DNA of 33,923 nucleotides from Brumimicrobium salinarum (GCF_002844555.1 NZ_PJNI01000024.1:1-33923), one strand, 5' to 3'; positions 8,579 to 18,511 are shown, counted from the first letter of the stretch. The notes: a model not told the origin generated them from the letters alone. Numbers and translations: made by a program.

Positions 8579-11557
8579 TTATCTCCTAAGTCCTCTCACG
8601 TGCTGATTATACAATTCGTTAAACCAAAGGGTTTTAAGCATTGAGTTGGCATCTTGGTCTGTCATTTTATTGTAGAAATCTAGTTTTGTATTGATGAAGG
8701 TTAGGAGTTCGTCATCAATGACGTCGTTGAATTTGTCTTTGATATTACTTTTGGAATTGCTTTCGTTGAAATAGGATATCAATTCATTATTCGATTGGAT
8801 GTTCTTTTTCATCTTATCGAATTCTACTTTATCTTCTTCTGTCAAATCTAAGCCAAATGTGTCGTTTAATGTCTTGATGATTTTTGTTAGTAAATCATAG
8901 TCCTCTACATCTACTAAACCAGAGCCTCCAGGAGTCATTCCTTCATCTTCTCCATCTCCAGATTCTAAGTCTAAATCAGTTGTGTATTTATGTTGAATTT
9001 TAAAGCTGTCTAACTCAATATCATTTACGACATCCAAAGGTAGATTGGAACTCACATAAGGAAGCTTTTTTAGCAGAGCAGTAAGGAAGACATAATTTTT
9101 TTCTAAGTCAACATCTGTGAATGTTAATATTTGACTTAAAAAACGATACAGCTTTGTGAAAGATTTTGCTGCAGCTTTAAAATCTGCCTGATCTTCATCC
9201 GTTAAGCTGGTTTCAAATCTATTGCTGACTTCATTAAGAATAGGTTGTAATTGTTCGAAATCATCACCTTGTTTGAAGAAAATATTTGCAAAAGCGTCCA
9301 CCTCATTAGGAAAGTAAACTTTATAAGTTTCAATCTTGTTTAAAACATCATATAAACTATTGGGATCAGTTTGATTCGATTCCTCCATAAAGTTTTTGCC
9401 ATAAAAATGCTGAAAATCTTCCCTTACATCTTCGGGGTCATTTACAAAATCAAGCACCATGGTAGAGTCTTTTCCTCGTCTCGTCCTATTCAGCCTAGAT
9501 AAAGTTTGAACTGTACTTGTACCACCGAGTTTCTTATCCACAAACATAGTGTGTAGCAATGGCTCATCAAAACCTGTTTGAAACTTATTGGCTGCAATCA
9601 GGATTCGATATTTGGGTAGTTTAAGTGCTTCAGGAATGCTGTACTTACCGTCTAATTTATTCAAATTCTTCTCAGTGTACTCTTCCTCCGTGTCAGGATC
9701 AATAACTGTTCCCGAAAATGCAACTAAAGCTTCGTATGGCAGCTTCATGTTTTTCATTATCTCATCAAACTTAAGTTTGAAACGTACGGCATGTAAACGC
9801 GATTTTGTAACCAACATTCCCCTGGCTTGACCTTGAATTTCATTTTGTGTTTGACTTACAAAATGTTCAATTACAATTCTTGCTTTTGTATCAATAGCAT
9901 GGTCTAATAAATCTACATAATTTGAGAGTACACGAACAGTTTTCTTTTTGTCGTATTCTTTATCTTCAATCTCTGTTCGTTTTACTAATTTATAATAACG
10001 TTTGAAGGACATATAGTTTTTCATCACGTTTAGAATGAAACCTTCTTTGATGGCTTCTTCCATTGTGTAATCGTCAAAGGGTAGAATTTGGTCATCTTTT
10101 TTTGTACCAAATAACTCCAGTGTTTTTGGTTTTGGGGTAGCAGTAAATGCAAATTGAGAAATATTTGGTTGTTGCCCTTTTCTTGAAATTTCTTCCGCTA
10201 CAATATCGTCTGTGTCTCTTTCATTTTGCTCTATTTTTGCATCTTCCTCTAGGCTTAGTGCTTTTCTCATGTGACCTGCTGCATCACCTGATTGTGAGCT
10301 GTGCGCTTCATCAATTAATAGGGCAAAAGTTCTATCAGGATAGGTAGTTATTGTTTTAGAAATAACAGGGAATTTTTGTAAAGTGGTAACAATGATTCTC
10401 TTTTTGGCTTCAATTGCTTTTTTTAGATCTTGACTCGTAGAACGTTCATCAATATAAGCAACTACACCAGGAGTGTTATCTAATTGTCTAATATTATCCT
10501 GAATTTGTTTATTTAAAACGCGACGGTCTGTCACAATGATTATTGAGTCATACATTGCACGTTCATCCGTATAACTTTTATAAAAACTCGCTAAGCGATA
10601 AGCTAACCAAGTTATCGTATTTGATTTTCCAGAACCTGCTGAATGCTGAATTAAATAGTTTTTTCCTGTTCCATCTATCTTTAATTGTTCTAAAACCCGA
10701 TTGATAGCTCTCCTTTGATGAAAACGAGGGAATAATAGCTTTGTTGATTTAACTTCTTTTAATCCTTTAGTTTTAGAGTCATAAACTTGTTTTGAGTCTT
10801 CTTGAAAACTTATGAAGTTTTGGATTAAATCCATCAAAGAATCTTTTGAGAGTACATCTTCCCATAAGTAGGCAACAGAAAAACCGTTTGGATTTACATT
10901 TTCTAAACCTTGATTGAAGGGGAGGAAGTAAGTGGATTTTCCTTTTAACTCCGTAGTCATAAATACTTTTTCAGTTCCTACAGCAAAATGAACCAAACAC
11001 CTACCAAATTCCAAGAATGGCTCTCCTTTTGGGTCTCTATTTTGCATGTATTGCTTGATGGCATTATGATGATTCTGTCCTGTTAGGGCGTTTTTAAGTT
11101 CCATAGAAACTACAGGAATACCATTCACAAAGAAAACCAAGTCTATTTCATTCCTGTTTCGATTAGAGTATTGTAATTGACGAACAATTCCTAAGCGATT
11201 TGCTTTGTACCATTTTTCGTGTTCTGGAGTTTTATTATTGGACGGTTGAAAATAAGCTAAATCTATTTTTTGACCTCTATCTTTAAACCCATGACGTAAA
11301 ACATCAAGCGTCTTATTTAGTTTGATTTGTTTGGCAACATTTTGAACGATTTTTTCATTGACAGAAGCACCATATTGAAGTGCTAGGGCTTCATACTTTT
11401 TTGGTTGCGTATCTTTTATAAAAGCAATAACTGCATGTGGTACTAAACACAAATCTTTATCATAAGTATTTGCATCAATAGCAGAATAGCCACCTTGGTT
11501 GATCAAATAGCTCTCAATGTGTTCCTCTAAATGTATTTCCTTCGTTCCTTGTGCCAT
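8579..11557 (-). CDS. hsdR: Type I restriction enzyme, R (endonuclease/translocase) subunit
   Basis: This is the motor and nuclease subunit of a type I restriction-modification complex. An N-terminal PD-(D/E)XK nuclease has Asp139, Glu153 and Lys155 (NEIDLV then VSMELKNALTG). The SF2 helicase part has Walker A AGSGKSN at residues 307-313, DEAH at 416-419, motif III-like FAFTATP, and a motif VI-like TVQTLSRLNRTRRGK. The length, 992 residues, is normal and all key residues are present, so it should be active if assembled with HsdM and HsdS. The start at 11557 gives the conserved EIHLEEHIESYL N-terminus. It follows the 135-residue gene by 74 bases, separated from hsdS by that gene. Confidence 0.95.
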   Translation of the reverse strand: MAQGTKEIHLEEHIESYLINQGGYSAIDANTYDKDLCLVPHAVIAFIKDTQPKKYEALALQYGASVNEKIVQNVAKQIKLNKTLDVLRHGFKDRGQKIDLAYFQPSNNKTPEHEKWYKANRLGIVRQLQYSNRNRNEIDLVFFVNGIPVVSMELKNALTGQNHHNAIKQYMQNRDPKGEPFLEFGRCLVHFAVGTEKVFMTTELKGKSTYFLPFNQGLENVNPNGFSVAYLWEDVLSKDSLMDLIQNFISFQEDSKQVYDSKTKGLKEVKSTKLLFPRFHQRRAINRVLEQLKIDGTGKNYLIQHSAGSGKSNTITWLAYRLASFYKSYTDERAMYDSIIIVTDRRVLNKQIQDNIRQLDNTPGVVAYIDERSTSQDLKKAIEAKKRIIVTTLQKFPVISKTITTYPDRTFALLIDEAHSSQSGDAAGHMRKALSLEEDAKIEQNERDTDDIVAEEISRKGQQPNISQFAFTATPKPKTLELFGTKKDDQILPFDDYTMEEAIKEGFILNVMKNYMSFKRYYKLVKRTEIEDKEYDKKKTVRVLSNYVDLLDHAIDTKARIVIEHFVSQTQNEIQGQARGMLVTKSRLHAVRFKLKFDEIMKNMKLPYEALVAFSGTVIDPDTEEEYTEKNLNKLDGKYSIPEALKLPKYRILIAANKFQTGFDEPLLHTMFVDKKLGGTSTVQTLSRLNRTRRGKDSTMVLDFVNDPEDVREDFQHFYGKNFMEESNQTDPNSLYDVLNKIETYKVYFPNEVDAFANIFFKQGDDFEQLQPILNEVSNRFETSLTDEDQADFKAAAKSFTKLYRFLSQILTFTDVDLEKNYVFLTALLKKLPYVSSNLPLDVVNDIELDSFKIQHKYTTDLDLESGDGEDEGMTPGGSGLVDVEDYDLLTKIIKTLNDTFGLDLTEEDKVEFDKMKKNIQSNNELISYFNESNSKSNIKDKFNDVIDDELLTFINTKLDFYNKMTDQDANSMLKTLWFNELYNQHVRGLRR

Positions 11558-11631
11558 AATTTAAGTGTTGATTTCTGAATGCAATTTACTCAATGTTTCT
11601 GAAATAAATTGAAACTCTTTATTCGATTTTA

Positions 11632-12039
11632 TTATCTGTGACCTGTACTTTTCCAAGTTTCTTCTTTTCGTAACGAAGCATCTTCATCCCAAACAAACCC
11701 TCTTTTTCCTTTCCATTTCAGATAATCTTCATATTCTAGCCATGTTTTTGACCAATTTCCTTCTCCAAATAATTCGTTATATTGCTTCGTACTAACATTA
11801 AAATGTTCTGGATGGCCAGAATCCCTCAGGTAAAACCCAATATCTTGCATGGCATATTTAAGATCAGTACTATTACTTTCTTTAAGTCCAATTACATCGT
11901 TCTCATTTTCTACCATCGCTTGTGCTATAAACGAAGCTTTTTGTGGACTATTTAATTTCGCTTCACTAACAAGAGTGAAGTAAATATTGATTTTTCCATC
12001 TTCATCCTTTTTAAGTGTTTTTATTGTTTCTGCATTCAT
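11632..12039 (-). CDS. Small unknown protein between hsdS and hsdR (135 aa)
   Basis: I do not recognise this gene. It is a soluble protein, acidic and Lys-rich, with a helical first half (PQKASFIAQAMVENENDVIG) and a Trp-rich C-terminus (EGNWSKTWLEYEDYLKWKGK then RGFVWDEDASL). There is no signal peptide or membrane segment. It lies 18 bases after hsdS and 74 bases before hsdR, inside an operon that normally contains only the three hsd genes. Possible roles are control of R subunit activity, self-protection, or an unrelated cargo effector. The sequence does not decide between them. Confidence 0.7.
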   Translation of the reverse strand: MNAETIKTLKKDEDGKINIYFTLVSEAKLNSPQKASFIAQAMVENENDVIGLKESNSTDLKYAMQDIGFYLRDSGHPEHFNVSTKQYNELFGEGNWSKTWLEYEDYLKWKGKRGFVWDEDASLRKEETWKSTGHR

Positions 12040-12057
12040 GTTTTTATTATTGATTGG

Positions 12058-12681
12058 TTATTTTTTAGTCTCCCATTCTCTGACATCTATTTTTCCTGTA
12101 ACAGCTTCGGAGATTATGGATTGGCGGTAGTTTTTTAAGAGCTGGATTTGATTAATTAGTTTGCTATTAATCAAATGTAGATCGTTTAATTTGGTTGATA
12201 CTGAATTTAATATTTCATATTGCTCCTTTCTTTTAGGAATAGGTAGTCTGAATTTTTTTATTGCTTCAAAATTAAGTCCCTCTCTGTTTCCTCCAGTTGT
12301 TCCTAGTTTGACTTGTAGTTTTCCAACTTCTGATTGCATTAGGAAGTGTAAGTATTCAGGTACAACCTTTTCATTTGGTCTTATTATGCAGACATGTTGA
12401 TTAACGTTCGCTTCTTCATCTAGGTTGAAAATAGAGGACCTTCCTATTGATGCACCTGTAATGTTTAATAAAACGTCATCTTTCATAACTTTAGAACCTG
12501 ACATTTTCTCATGAATTTCATTGGAGATTCTAGATACATCGTCTATACGTAATCCTTGATCATATATATTCTGACTTCTTAAAAAAATTATTCCTTCATC
12601 CTGATATACCGAAGCACCTCCACGTGGTGTTACCCCACTTCCTATTTTTTTGTTAAAAAACGCATGGGTACGATTTTCCAC
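12058..12681 (-). CDS. hsdS: Type I specificity subunit, C-terminal half (frameshifted from the N-terminal half)
   Basis: It encodes the second target recognition domain and the last conserved helices of HsdS. Homology begins at [19 protein letters not shown]; the residues before it, including the ATG at 12681, are out-of-frame reading of the upstream half, so that start is probably not natural. The terminal [20 protein letters not shown] followed by [10 protein letters not shown] is the classic HsdS distal conserved region. Joining it to the N-terminal half by one extra base in the A7 run gives an intact protein of about 426 residues, the usual HsdS size. Alone, a half-subunit could only work as a homodimer. 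Confidence 0.85.
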   Translation of the reverse strand: MENRTHAFFNKKIGSGVTPRGGASVYQDEGIIFLRSQNIYDQGLRIDDVSRISNEIHEKMSGSKVMKDDVLLNITGASIGRSSIFNLDEEANVNQHVCIIRPNEKVVPEYLHFLMQSEVGKLQVKLGTTGGNREGLNFEAIKKFRLPIPKRKEQYEILNSVSTKLNDLHLINSKLINQIQLLKNYRQSIISEAVTGKIDVREWETKK

Positions 12682-13337
12682 CCCTCAGGAATCTCACCTA
12701 ACCATTCAACACCACTATTCTTCATCTTGGCATTTGGATCTAATCCTTTAGTTACAGCCTCATTGATAATAGCTTGGCGTTGCTCTTCTAATTTTTTAAT
12801 GAGCTCTTCTTTCTTTTGAATTAAGTTGTCGATTAATCCAGTTTTATGGTCAAGATATTGTGCGATTTTGGTTTGTTCTGAAGGGGAGGGAAGAACAGTG
12901 TATATATTTGCCATTTCATTACTCATAATTTTTGCACCATTAGTATCAGGACGTTTGTAAAATTGAGTTACAAACTGCAAAGAATACATGAAAAACTTTA
13001 AATAAATGTCTTTTTCCTTTGCGTCTAGAATTCCACAAACATTGGTGCAATTAAATTTTCCACTCCGATGGAAAACTTCTCCGGCATTAGCGCCATCAGT
13101 TGTCCATGTTAACTTTTCTCCTTCATAATCATATGTTTTAATATACCCCAGGCACCCATCATTTTTAGTTTGAGAAGAGTAAACTGGAAACTGTCCATCA
13201 CTTTTTAATTCTTGCTTAGAAATAACACGACCCCTGCTAATATCAAAAAAGTAACGGATTTTTCCTTCTTTCCATTCTACTGGAATTTTCCCAATAAATT
13301 CTAAGCTACTTTTTTTGTAATTTTTGTATTCTTTCAT
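12642..13337 (-). CDS. hsdS: Type I specificity subunit, N-terminal half (truncated by frameshift)
   Basis: It encodes the first target recognition domain and central conserved region of HsdS ([20 protein letters not shown], then [20 protein letters not shown]) and the start of the second repeat ([19 protein letters not shown]). Translation stops at TAG right after Thr-Lys-Lys, where the homologous protein should run on into [10 protein letters not shown]. The stop is caused by a run of seven A residues that is one base too short, or is bypassed by -1 slippage. The start codon overlaps the hsdM stop (TAATG), so the two are translationally coupled. The central region is intact, so this half could still dock on HsdM. 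Confidence 0.87.
   Translation of the reverse strand: MKEYKNYKKSSLEFIGKIPVEWKEGKIRYFFDISRGRVISKQELKSDGQFPVYSSQTKNDGCLGYIKTYDYEGEKLTWTTDGANAGEVFHRSGKFNCTNVCGILDAKEKDIYLKFFMYSLQFVTQFYKRPDTNGAKIMSNEMANIYTVLPSPSEQTKIAQYLDHKTGLIDNLIQKKEELIKKLEEQRQAIINEAVTKGLDPNAKMKNSGVEWLGEIPEGWKIVPMRFLTKK
12645..12651 (-). other. hsdS: A7 slippery heptamer at the hsdS frameshift
   Basis: On the coding strand the codons are ACA AAA AAA TAG. The last A of ACA plus the two Lys codons form A_AAA_AAA in exactly the phase of a canonical -1 ribosomal frameshift heptamer, directly followed by a stop codon. A -1 shift, or one extra A by polymerase slippage or mutation, restores the HsdS frame. No clear stimulatory hairpin was established downstream, and a T6 run lies just upstream. 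Explanations are phase variation, programmed frameshifting, a fixed mutation, or a sequencing error in a homopolymer. Confidence 0.6.
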
Positions 13338-15124
13338 TATCCCATCAATTCATTTAACAACGATTGAATATCACTTTCCAATTCTTCAATTTCTACTTTA
13401 ATCTCATTGGCAGGGCGTAAAGCTTCGTATTCGTAAAAATACTTCGTGAAGTTTATTTCATAACCAATACGTGTTTTATCAAAATCAATCCAAGCATCAG
13501 GTACATGCGGTAAAACTTGTTCTTTAAAATAGTTTTCAACATCCACTTTTAAAGGAACGTTTTCTTTGTCGCGCTTCTTCGTATCTGCTTTCGGATTGCC
13601 TTTTTTATCTTTTTGAACTTTACCACCAGCAGTATATGAAGGTTGTTCTATTGTTAGTTGATAATAACCAAAGTCTTCATTATCATAAATCTTACTGTAG
13701 GTGTTTTCTTCAAAATCAGTATAAAGTTTCAATAACTCTTGAATGTGCTTATCACTAAATTCATTTCTTTTATTTCCTAAACTCTTCTTGTTAGGTCGTG
13801 CAAAGATCTCTTTAAATAATTCTTTCCCTTTACTGTTTACACCATCTGGTTCAGTTGCACAACCATTAATTAACTGTACTTTTCCTTTGCGATGTTCCTC
13901 CTTTTTATTCGTTAAAAACCAAATGTAGGTATTGATCCCTGTGTTGTAGAATAAGTCCTTTGGCATGGCTACGATACATTCTAACCAATCATTTTCAATA
14001 ATCCAACGTCGGATATCACTTTCACCTGAGCCGGCATCACCAGTAAATAGTGGAGAACCATTGGTTACAACTGCAATACGGCTTCCATTCTTGTCCATTT
14101 TGGATATCATGTGCTGTAAAAACAACAATTGGCCATCAGAAGTTCTTGGAAGTCCAGAAGAAAATCTTCCTGCAGGATTTAAAGATTCATGAAGAATATA
14201 GTCTTTTTCATTCTTCCAAGTCACACCATAAGGAGGGTTTGCCATCATGTAATGGAAAGTTTCTCCTTGAAATTGATCGTTTGTTAATGAATTTCCGTGT
14301 TTGATATTGCTTGCATTTCCTCCGGTAATTAAAGCTTCAGATTTAGCAATAGCGTAAGACTGTTCGTTTAGTTCTTGCCCGTAAGTAACTATTTCAGGTT
14401 TGTTTTCACTGTCTTTTAATAGAAAGTCAGAAATATACATTTTCCCTAAATTGGTCATACCACCCGTTCCCATTGTTGGATCAAAAATGGTACGAATAAC
14501 CCCTGGCTTTGAAAGTGTTTCTTTTTCTGTAGAGAAAAGAATAGAACACATTAATCCAACAACATCACGTGGTGTAAAGTGCTCCCCAGCAGTTTCATTA
14601 GATTGCTCATTGGATATACGAATCATCTCTTCGAAAACATAACCCATGTCATGATTATCGTAAGTTTCTTCGCTTAAATCAATAGAACACATCGTGTCCA
14701 CCAAACGGTAAAGCAAGTTGTTTTTGATTAAACGATTCACAATTTTTTCAAATTGGAAGCTTTCTAAAATTTCACGCACCTCTGGATTAAAACCATTGAT
14801 GTAATCATTGAAGTTGATTTCAATATTGCTTGGTTCTTGTTGCAAAGAAGTGAAGGTGTGTTTAGAGGTATTGTAAAACTGTTTTCCCCCTGCGGCTTTA
14901 CGCAAAACAGGATCCAATTTTTCATTTAAAACAACCCCGTTAAATTTGTTGTATTCTTGTTGTATTTTTTCATTGAAAGGAGCAAGGATACAATCCAATC
15001 TTCTCAAAACGATGAAAGGTAACATAACGTCACCAATCTCGTTTTTCTTGAATACATTTCGCAAAACATCATCTGTGACGTTCCAAATAAAACCTACTTC
15101 TGTTCTTTTCTTATTTTCAAACAT
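13337..15124 (-). CDS. hsdM: Type I restriction-modification DNA methyltransferase (M subunit)
   Basis: It encodes the adenine-N6 methyltransferase of the type I complex. The N-terminal HsdM_N region ([20 protein letters not shown], residues 12-31) is followed by EHFTPR (181-186), the SAM-binding motif I DPTMGTGG (215-222), and catalytic motif IV NPPY (296-299). At 595 residues it is somewhat longer than many HsdM proteins, with a Lys-rich segment near 500 and a coiled C-terminus. All key residues are present. It follows the 80-residue gene by a few bases and overlaps hsdS by one base, so it heads the hsd genes proper. Confidence 0.95.
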   Translation of the reverse strand: MFENKKRTEVGFIWNVTDDVLRNVFKKNEIGDVMLPFIVLRRLDCILAPFNEKIQQEYNKFNGVVLNEKLDPVLRKAAGGKQFYNTSKHTFTSLQQEPSNIEINFNDYINGFNPEVREILESFQFEKIVNRLIKNNLLYRLVDTMCSIDLSEETYDNHDMGYVFEEMIRISNEQSNETAGEHFTPRDVVGLMCSILFSTEKETLSKPGVIRTIFDPTMGTGGMTNLGKMYISDFLLKDSENKPEIVTYGQELNEQSYAIAKSEALITGGNASNIKHGNSLTNDQFQGETFHYMMANPPYGVTWKNEKDYILHESLNPAGRFSSGLPRTSDGQLLFLQHMISKMDKNGSRIAVVTNGSPLFTGDAGSGESDIRRWIIENDWLECIVAMPKDLFYNTGINTYIWFLTNKKEEHRKGKVQLINGCATEPDGVNSKGKELFKEIFARPNKKSLGNKRNEFSDKHIQELLKLYTDFEENTYSKIYDNEDFGYYQLTIEQPSYTAGGKVQKDKKGNPKADTKKRDKENVPLKVDVENYFKEQVLPHVPDAWIDFDKTRIGYEINFTKYFYEYEALRPANEIKVEIEELESDIQSLLNELMG

Positions 15125-15127
15125 ATA

Positions 15128-15370
15128 TTAAATTGAATAAAATGATTTTAATGTGTCCAATTCAAACATCCATCCTTCTTTGAAGTATGGAGAGTTATTA
15201 AAAGGACCCCAAAATTTGTTTGCGCTACCTAATGCAATTGCATCTTGGTAATTTTGTTGGTTACTATTGTTTCCAACCTTATATTCTTTTTTAAATGACC
15301 AAATCGACATGTATTCTGTATCGTTTTCGTCTCTGTAATGGCCTTCTCCTAAAAATGTTTTATCCGTCAT
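15128..15370 (-). CDS. Small unknown protein between the ATPase partner and hsdM (80 aa)
   Basis: No family is recognised. I place the start at the ATG at 15370, which has a good ribosome binding site (AAGAGGAAACT just upstream); an in-frame ATG at 15430 would add 20 residues of unlikely His/Cys-rich sequence. The protein is soluble and rich in aromatic residues (SIWSFKKEYKVG, KFWGPFNNSPYFKEGW). It is only 3 bases from hsdM and 62 bases after the 346-residue gene. It might be a third component of the ATPase module or a small regulator of the restriction genes. Confidence 0.6.
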   Translation of the reverse strand: MTDKTFLGEGHYRDENDTEYMSIWSFKKEYKVGNNSNQQNYQDAIALGSANKFWGPFNNSPYFKEGWMFELDTLKSFYSI

Positions 15371-15432
15371 AGTTTCCTCTTGTTTTATGTTGATACAAAT
15401 AAACGAAGGTTGTGTGCAGTGGATGTGCATAG

Positions 15433-16473
15433 TTAATTTAAAAGTCTGTTCTTGCTTTTTTTACTTGGATCTTTAATTCCTAAAGCCATTCTTGAAAATG
15501 ATTGTTTACCTTCAGAAGCGACAAGGTCTGCAATGGCATTGCACTTTTTTAATATATCTGTTAAATTAGTTTCAGACATTGAAAAATATGATTCACCAAA
15601 ATCTTCAATATTGTTAAAAATGTGATGTATATGGATTTCGTTATCATCTTGTACTACATTGGCATCACTACATTTAAATACATCAAATCCTTTATCAACC
15701 CAACTATATATATAGTTTGATATAAATATTCTTTTATGCAAGGTTGGCCCTAAAAATATTTCAATTTGAATATTATAATCTCTCATTTCTGAGATTTTAG
15801 CTTTTAGCGCTCCGAAAGAACGTTCCCACCATTTTACGGCTTTCCCATTACCTTTTGAGGGTGGATCATTATCAGCTATTATTGTAATATGAAAATCTGT
15901 TTTAAGAGATTTTGGTAGATAGCTATCTAATAACTTAAGTATATTCTCAACACCTCTATTAAACTTACCTTCATTATTCTGAAATAGGTAAGAGTCTGAA
16001 ATGACTAAGGAGTTGCCTTTGACCCATTTTTGATCATAAAAAGCATCCCAACCATTTTCAATTCGTTTACCTTTCATCAAGCTCATACTTAGGCCTCCCT
16101 TTAAAAGGTTATCATCCAGGTTATGCACAGATAAAACAATAACTCCAAGTTCATTAGTTAACTTTTCTGCTCTTTCAGTGTTTATATCTAATATGTATAT
16201 ATTTCTTGGATGATTTAATATGAGTTGTGGATTTTTATCTATTCTTTCGAATTCAGCTTCATAAGCAATTGGTTTAGAAAAACCTTCAGATTCCTGCATT
16301 GCAAGATAAATTGGACTTTCTTCATCATCAAAATCATTCTGAAGTAAATCATCAGTTGTATTGACTATAATCGGAATTTTTCTTTTTAATACAGAATTAA
16401 TGAAAGGATACTTCTCATCCTCAAAGAATAATATATTATCAAGTGCTTCTTTTTCAATAAATAGTGCTAGCAT
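15433..16473 (-). CDS. ATPase partner protein, possible PLD/MIT_C-like effector (346 aa)
   Basis: No named family is certain. A middle strand-helix pattern NSLVISDSYLF (residues 154-164), ENILKLLDSYLP (176-187), HITIIADND (195-203) is followed by LGPTLHKRIFISNYIYSWVD (241-260) and KGFDVFK. An H-x-R motif (His246, Arg248) followed by a Gly-Phe-Asp strand recalls phospholipase-D-like/MIT_C-type domains found as partners of conflict-system ATPases; this is fold-level inference. The N-terminal 120 residues (IPIIVNTTDDLL, NIYILDIN) look alpha/beta and separate. Its start overlaps the stop of the ATPase by one base (TAATG), so both are translationally coupled. It has no HNH or TOPRIM signature, so it is not an obvious Septu, PARIS or Gabija partner. 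Confidence 0.7.
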   Translation of the reverse strand: MLALFIEKEALDNILFFEDEKYPFINSVLKRKIPIIVNTTDDLLQNDFDDEESPIYLAMQESEGFSKPIAYEAEFERIDKNPQLILNHPRNIYILDINTERAEKLTNELGVIVLSVHNLDDNLLKGGLSMSLMKGKRIENGWDAFYDQKWVKGNSLVISDSYLFQNNEGKFNRGVENILKLLDSYLPKSLKTDFHITIIADNDPPSKGNGKAVKWWERSFGALKAKISEMRDYNIQIEIFLGPTLHKRIFISNYIYSWVDKGFDVFKCSDANVVQDDNEIHIHHIFNNIEDFGESYFSMSETNLTDILKKCNAIADLVASEGKQSFSRMALGIKDPSKKSKNRLLN

Positions 16474-18482
16474 TATTTTGAGGTTTTAGATTTTTTAAGA
16501 ATAGTTCTCAGTATTTTAGTAGAGACATCATAAAAACCATCTCCAAAATTTCTATCAAAACGGCCATCTTTGGTGTAATTCATTGTATAAGGCCCATTCT
16601 TTTTATCAAAATAAATCACATTGAATGGATTTTTTTCAATTGAATTATCTAATAATCCGTTTTCAAGTGAAATCAGTTGAGTTTTTCTTATAAGGTATTC
16701 TGAATGTGTTTCTACAATAAACCTTAAGTCATATTCTAGATTCACTTGGTAAAAGAAATCTGCTAATTTCGATTGTAATGCTGGATGGATATGAGATTCT
16801 GGTTCTTCAATGAGTAACATTGGTTTATATATTGTTGAGTCTTTGTCATATTGATGGATGATTTTTGCAATGCTAATAATCAATTCAAATAATTGCTGAG
16901 CTCCCAACCCAAGGTCACCTAAATACTGCCATTCTCCATCTAGTAATTCAACAGTAAAAACTTCATTCTCAAAACTTTTTATGCGCACATTGGTTGCTAA
17001 ATCAAAACCTTCTTCGTGACCTAGCCATTTTTTAATAAAAGAAAAAGTCAAATGATTTTCTTTATCAAACACCTCTTCTTCGTCAAGAAATTTAATAGCA
17101 TTTAATAAGCCTGAATTATTGTCATTTGGCTTAAGAATAGTTCCTGATTTATTTGACGAATTTTGTATAAAATGAATTTCTGTTTGGTTAATTCGATTAA
17201 GTACACCTGTAACATGGTTGCTTGTTTTACTATATATTTGATGGAAACTCTGCCTTGCTTCTAAAATAGCCTCATCCTTTTCTGACATCCCATCCTCTCT
17301 ATCATCTTCCGATAATATAACCTCCTCTTCTTCAAACTCACTATCCGTTTCAAATTCTTCATCCGTTTTTGTTTCTTTTGTATTCTTCAGAATTTTTGAA
17401 TTTTGTTTATAGACTTCTCTTAAAATATTCACCAGAGACAGTGGATAAGTTACCTGTACTTTTTCTTTTGTAGTTTCAAAAAATAGAGTTTCAAATCTTT
17501 TCATTTTCATAGATTTGGTATACAGAGTTCTAATCTCCTCCTTTCTTTCTTTTAACTTGTTTTTCTGGTCAGAATACTTAAGTCTATTTGTTGTAGGAAG
17601 AGTTTTATCGTCCAGTAATTTATCCAAATCTTTAATTGTTTTTTCTAGCTCATTGATCTCTTCTAGCCTTGATCTGGAATCTGTTTGAATCTCTTTGTCC
17701 TTTGTTTTTAATGAAACCTTAACATCTTCCTCGTAAAAAAATATTTCACAATTTATGGTAGGTGTGTCCAATTCTAAATTTGAAATACTTGCCTTACTTT
17801 TTGATAGAACCCCATTAATTATAAAACGAAAAGTACTATTATCGAATTTCCCTCTTAATTCAATTTCATTTTTATTTTTATTCTTTTGTTTTGAATTTAA
17901 GAGTCTACCGAAATTTGTTCCATATAAATCAATATAACTATGGTCAGGTTGTTTAAGATAAGAGATAAGAATTCTCAACATTTCAGTTACTGTAGATTTT
18001 CCTGCGTTATTCTGTCCTACAAAGAAATTTATCTTACTTAGTTGTATATTATTTAATTCTTCAAACCTCCTAAAAGACTTCCCTTCAATTTCATAAAGAC
18101 CATTTGTGTTTAGTTCTTGAAATAGTTTATTTAAGTTAACATCAATCTTTTTATTATTTTCCATGAAGTAATTAAGAATCACTTCATATGGATATTTTTT
18201 TATTTTAAAGTCTTGAGTTTTATACTTTACAGTAGTAACGTCAAACTTATACTTTTTAGCTAAAATTTCCGAAAAACCGAATAAACTTTCAGTAGTTTTA
18301 AATTGAGATAGAAAGTCTTTTAATTCCCCTTTTGAAATAAAGTTTTTGATATGGTATAAGGATGCATAATAATCACCGTTTATAATCTCTACACCATGTT
18401 GTCCTTCTTCAACTTCACCAGCTGAATAAAGTTTTTCATTAGGTATAGATAGGTCGAAATATTCATTAATCTTTTTGTTCAT
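16473..18482 (-). CDS. OLD/AAA-type (ABC-like) ATPase of a putative defence module
   Basis: Walker A is GQNNAGKST (residues 156-164), typical of OLD, AAA_15 and AAA_21 ATPases. The signature-like LGLGAQQLFELI comes later, then Walker B MLLIEEPESHIHP (555-567) and the family H-loop FIVETHSEYLI (589-599). Between about 255 and 400 there is a charged coiled-coil insertion with a Glu-rich stretch. A 150-residue N-terminal extension precedes the P-loop, which is unusual: most relatives start with the P-loop in the first 40 residues. No TOPRIM nuclease follows the ATPase, so nuclease or other effector action would come from the overlapping 346-residue partner. It is the first gene after the WYL regulator. 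Its likely role is sensing or switching in phage defence. Confidence 0.85.
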   Translation of the reverse strand: MNKKINEYFDLSIPNEKLYSAGEVEEGQHGVEIINGDYYASLYHIKNFISKGELKDFLSQFKTTESLFGFSEILAKKYKFDVTTVKYKTQDFKIKKYPYEVILNYFMENNKKIDVNLNKLFQELNTNGLYEIEGKSFRRFEELNNIQLSKINFFVGQNNAGKSTVTEMLRILISYLKQPDHSYIDLYGTNFGRLLNSKQKNKNKNEIELRGKFDNSTFRFIINGVLSKSKASISNLELDTPTINCEIFFYEEDVKVSLKTKDKEIQTDSRSRLEEINELEKTIKDLDKLLDDKTLPTTNRLKYSDQKNKLKERKEEIRTLYTKSMKMKRFETLFFETTKEKVQVTYPLSLVNILREVYKQNSKILKNTKETKTDEEFETDSEFEEEEVILSEDDREDGMSEKDEAILEARQSFHQIYSKTSNHVTGVLNRINQTEIHFIQNSSNKSGTILKPNDNNSGLLNAIKFLDEEEVFDKENHLTFSFIKKWLGHEEGFDLATNVRIKSFENEVFTVELLDGEWQYLGDLGLGAQQLFELIISIAKIIHQYDKDSTIYKPMLLIEEPESHIHPALQSKLADFFYQVNLEYDLRFIVETHSEYLIRKTQLISLENGLLDNSIEKNPFNVIYFDKKNGPYTMNYTKDGRFDRNFGDGFYDVSTKILRTILKKSKTSK

Positions 18483-18511
18483 TTTCAGTTTATGCTTTTA
18501 ATATCACTTGA

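Noticed and set aside
15433-18482. Assignment as PARIS, Septu or Gabija
   Set aside because: The ATPase has no TOPRIM extension, and the partner lacks HNH, TOPRIM/DUF4435 or helicase motifs visible by eye.
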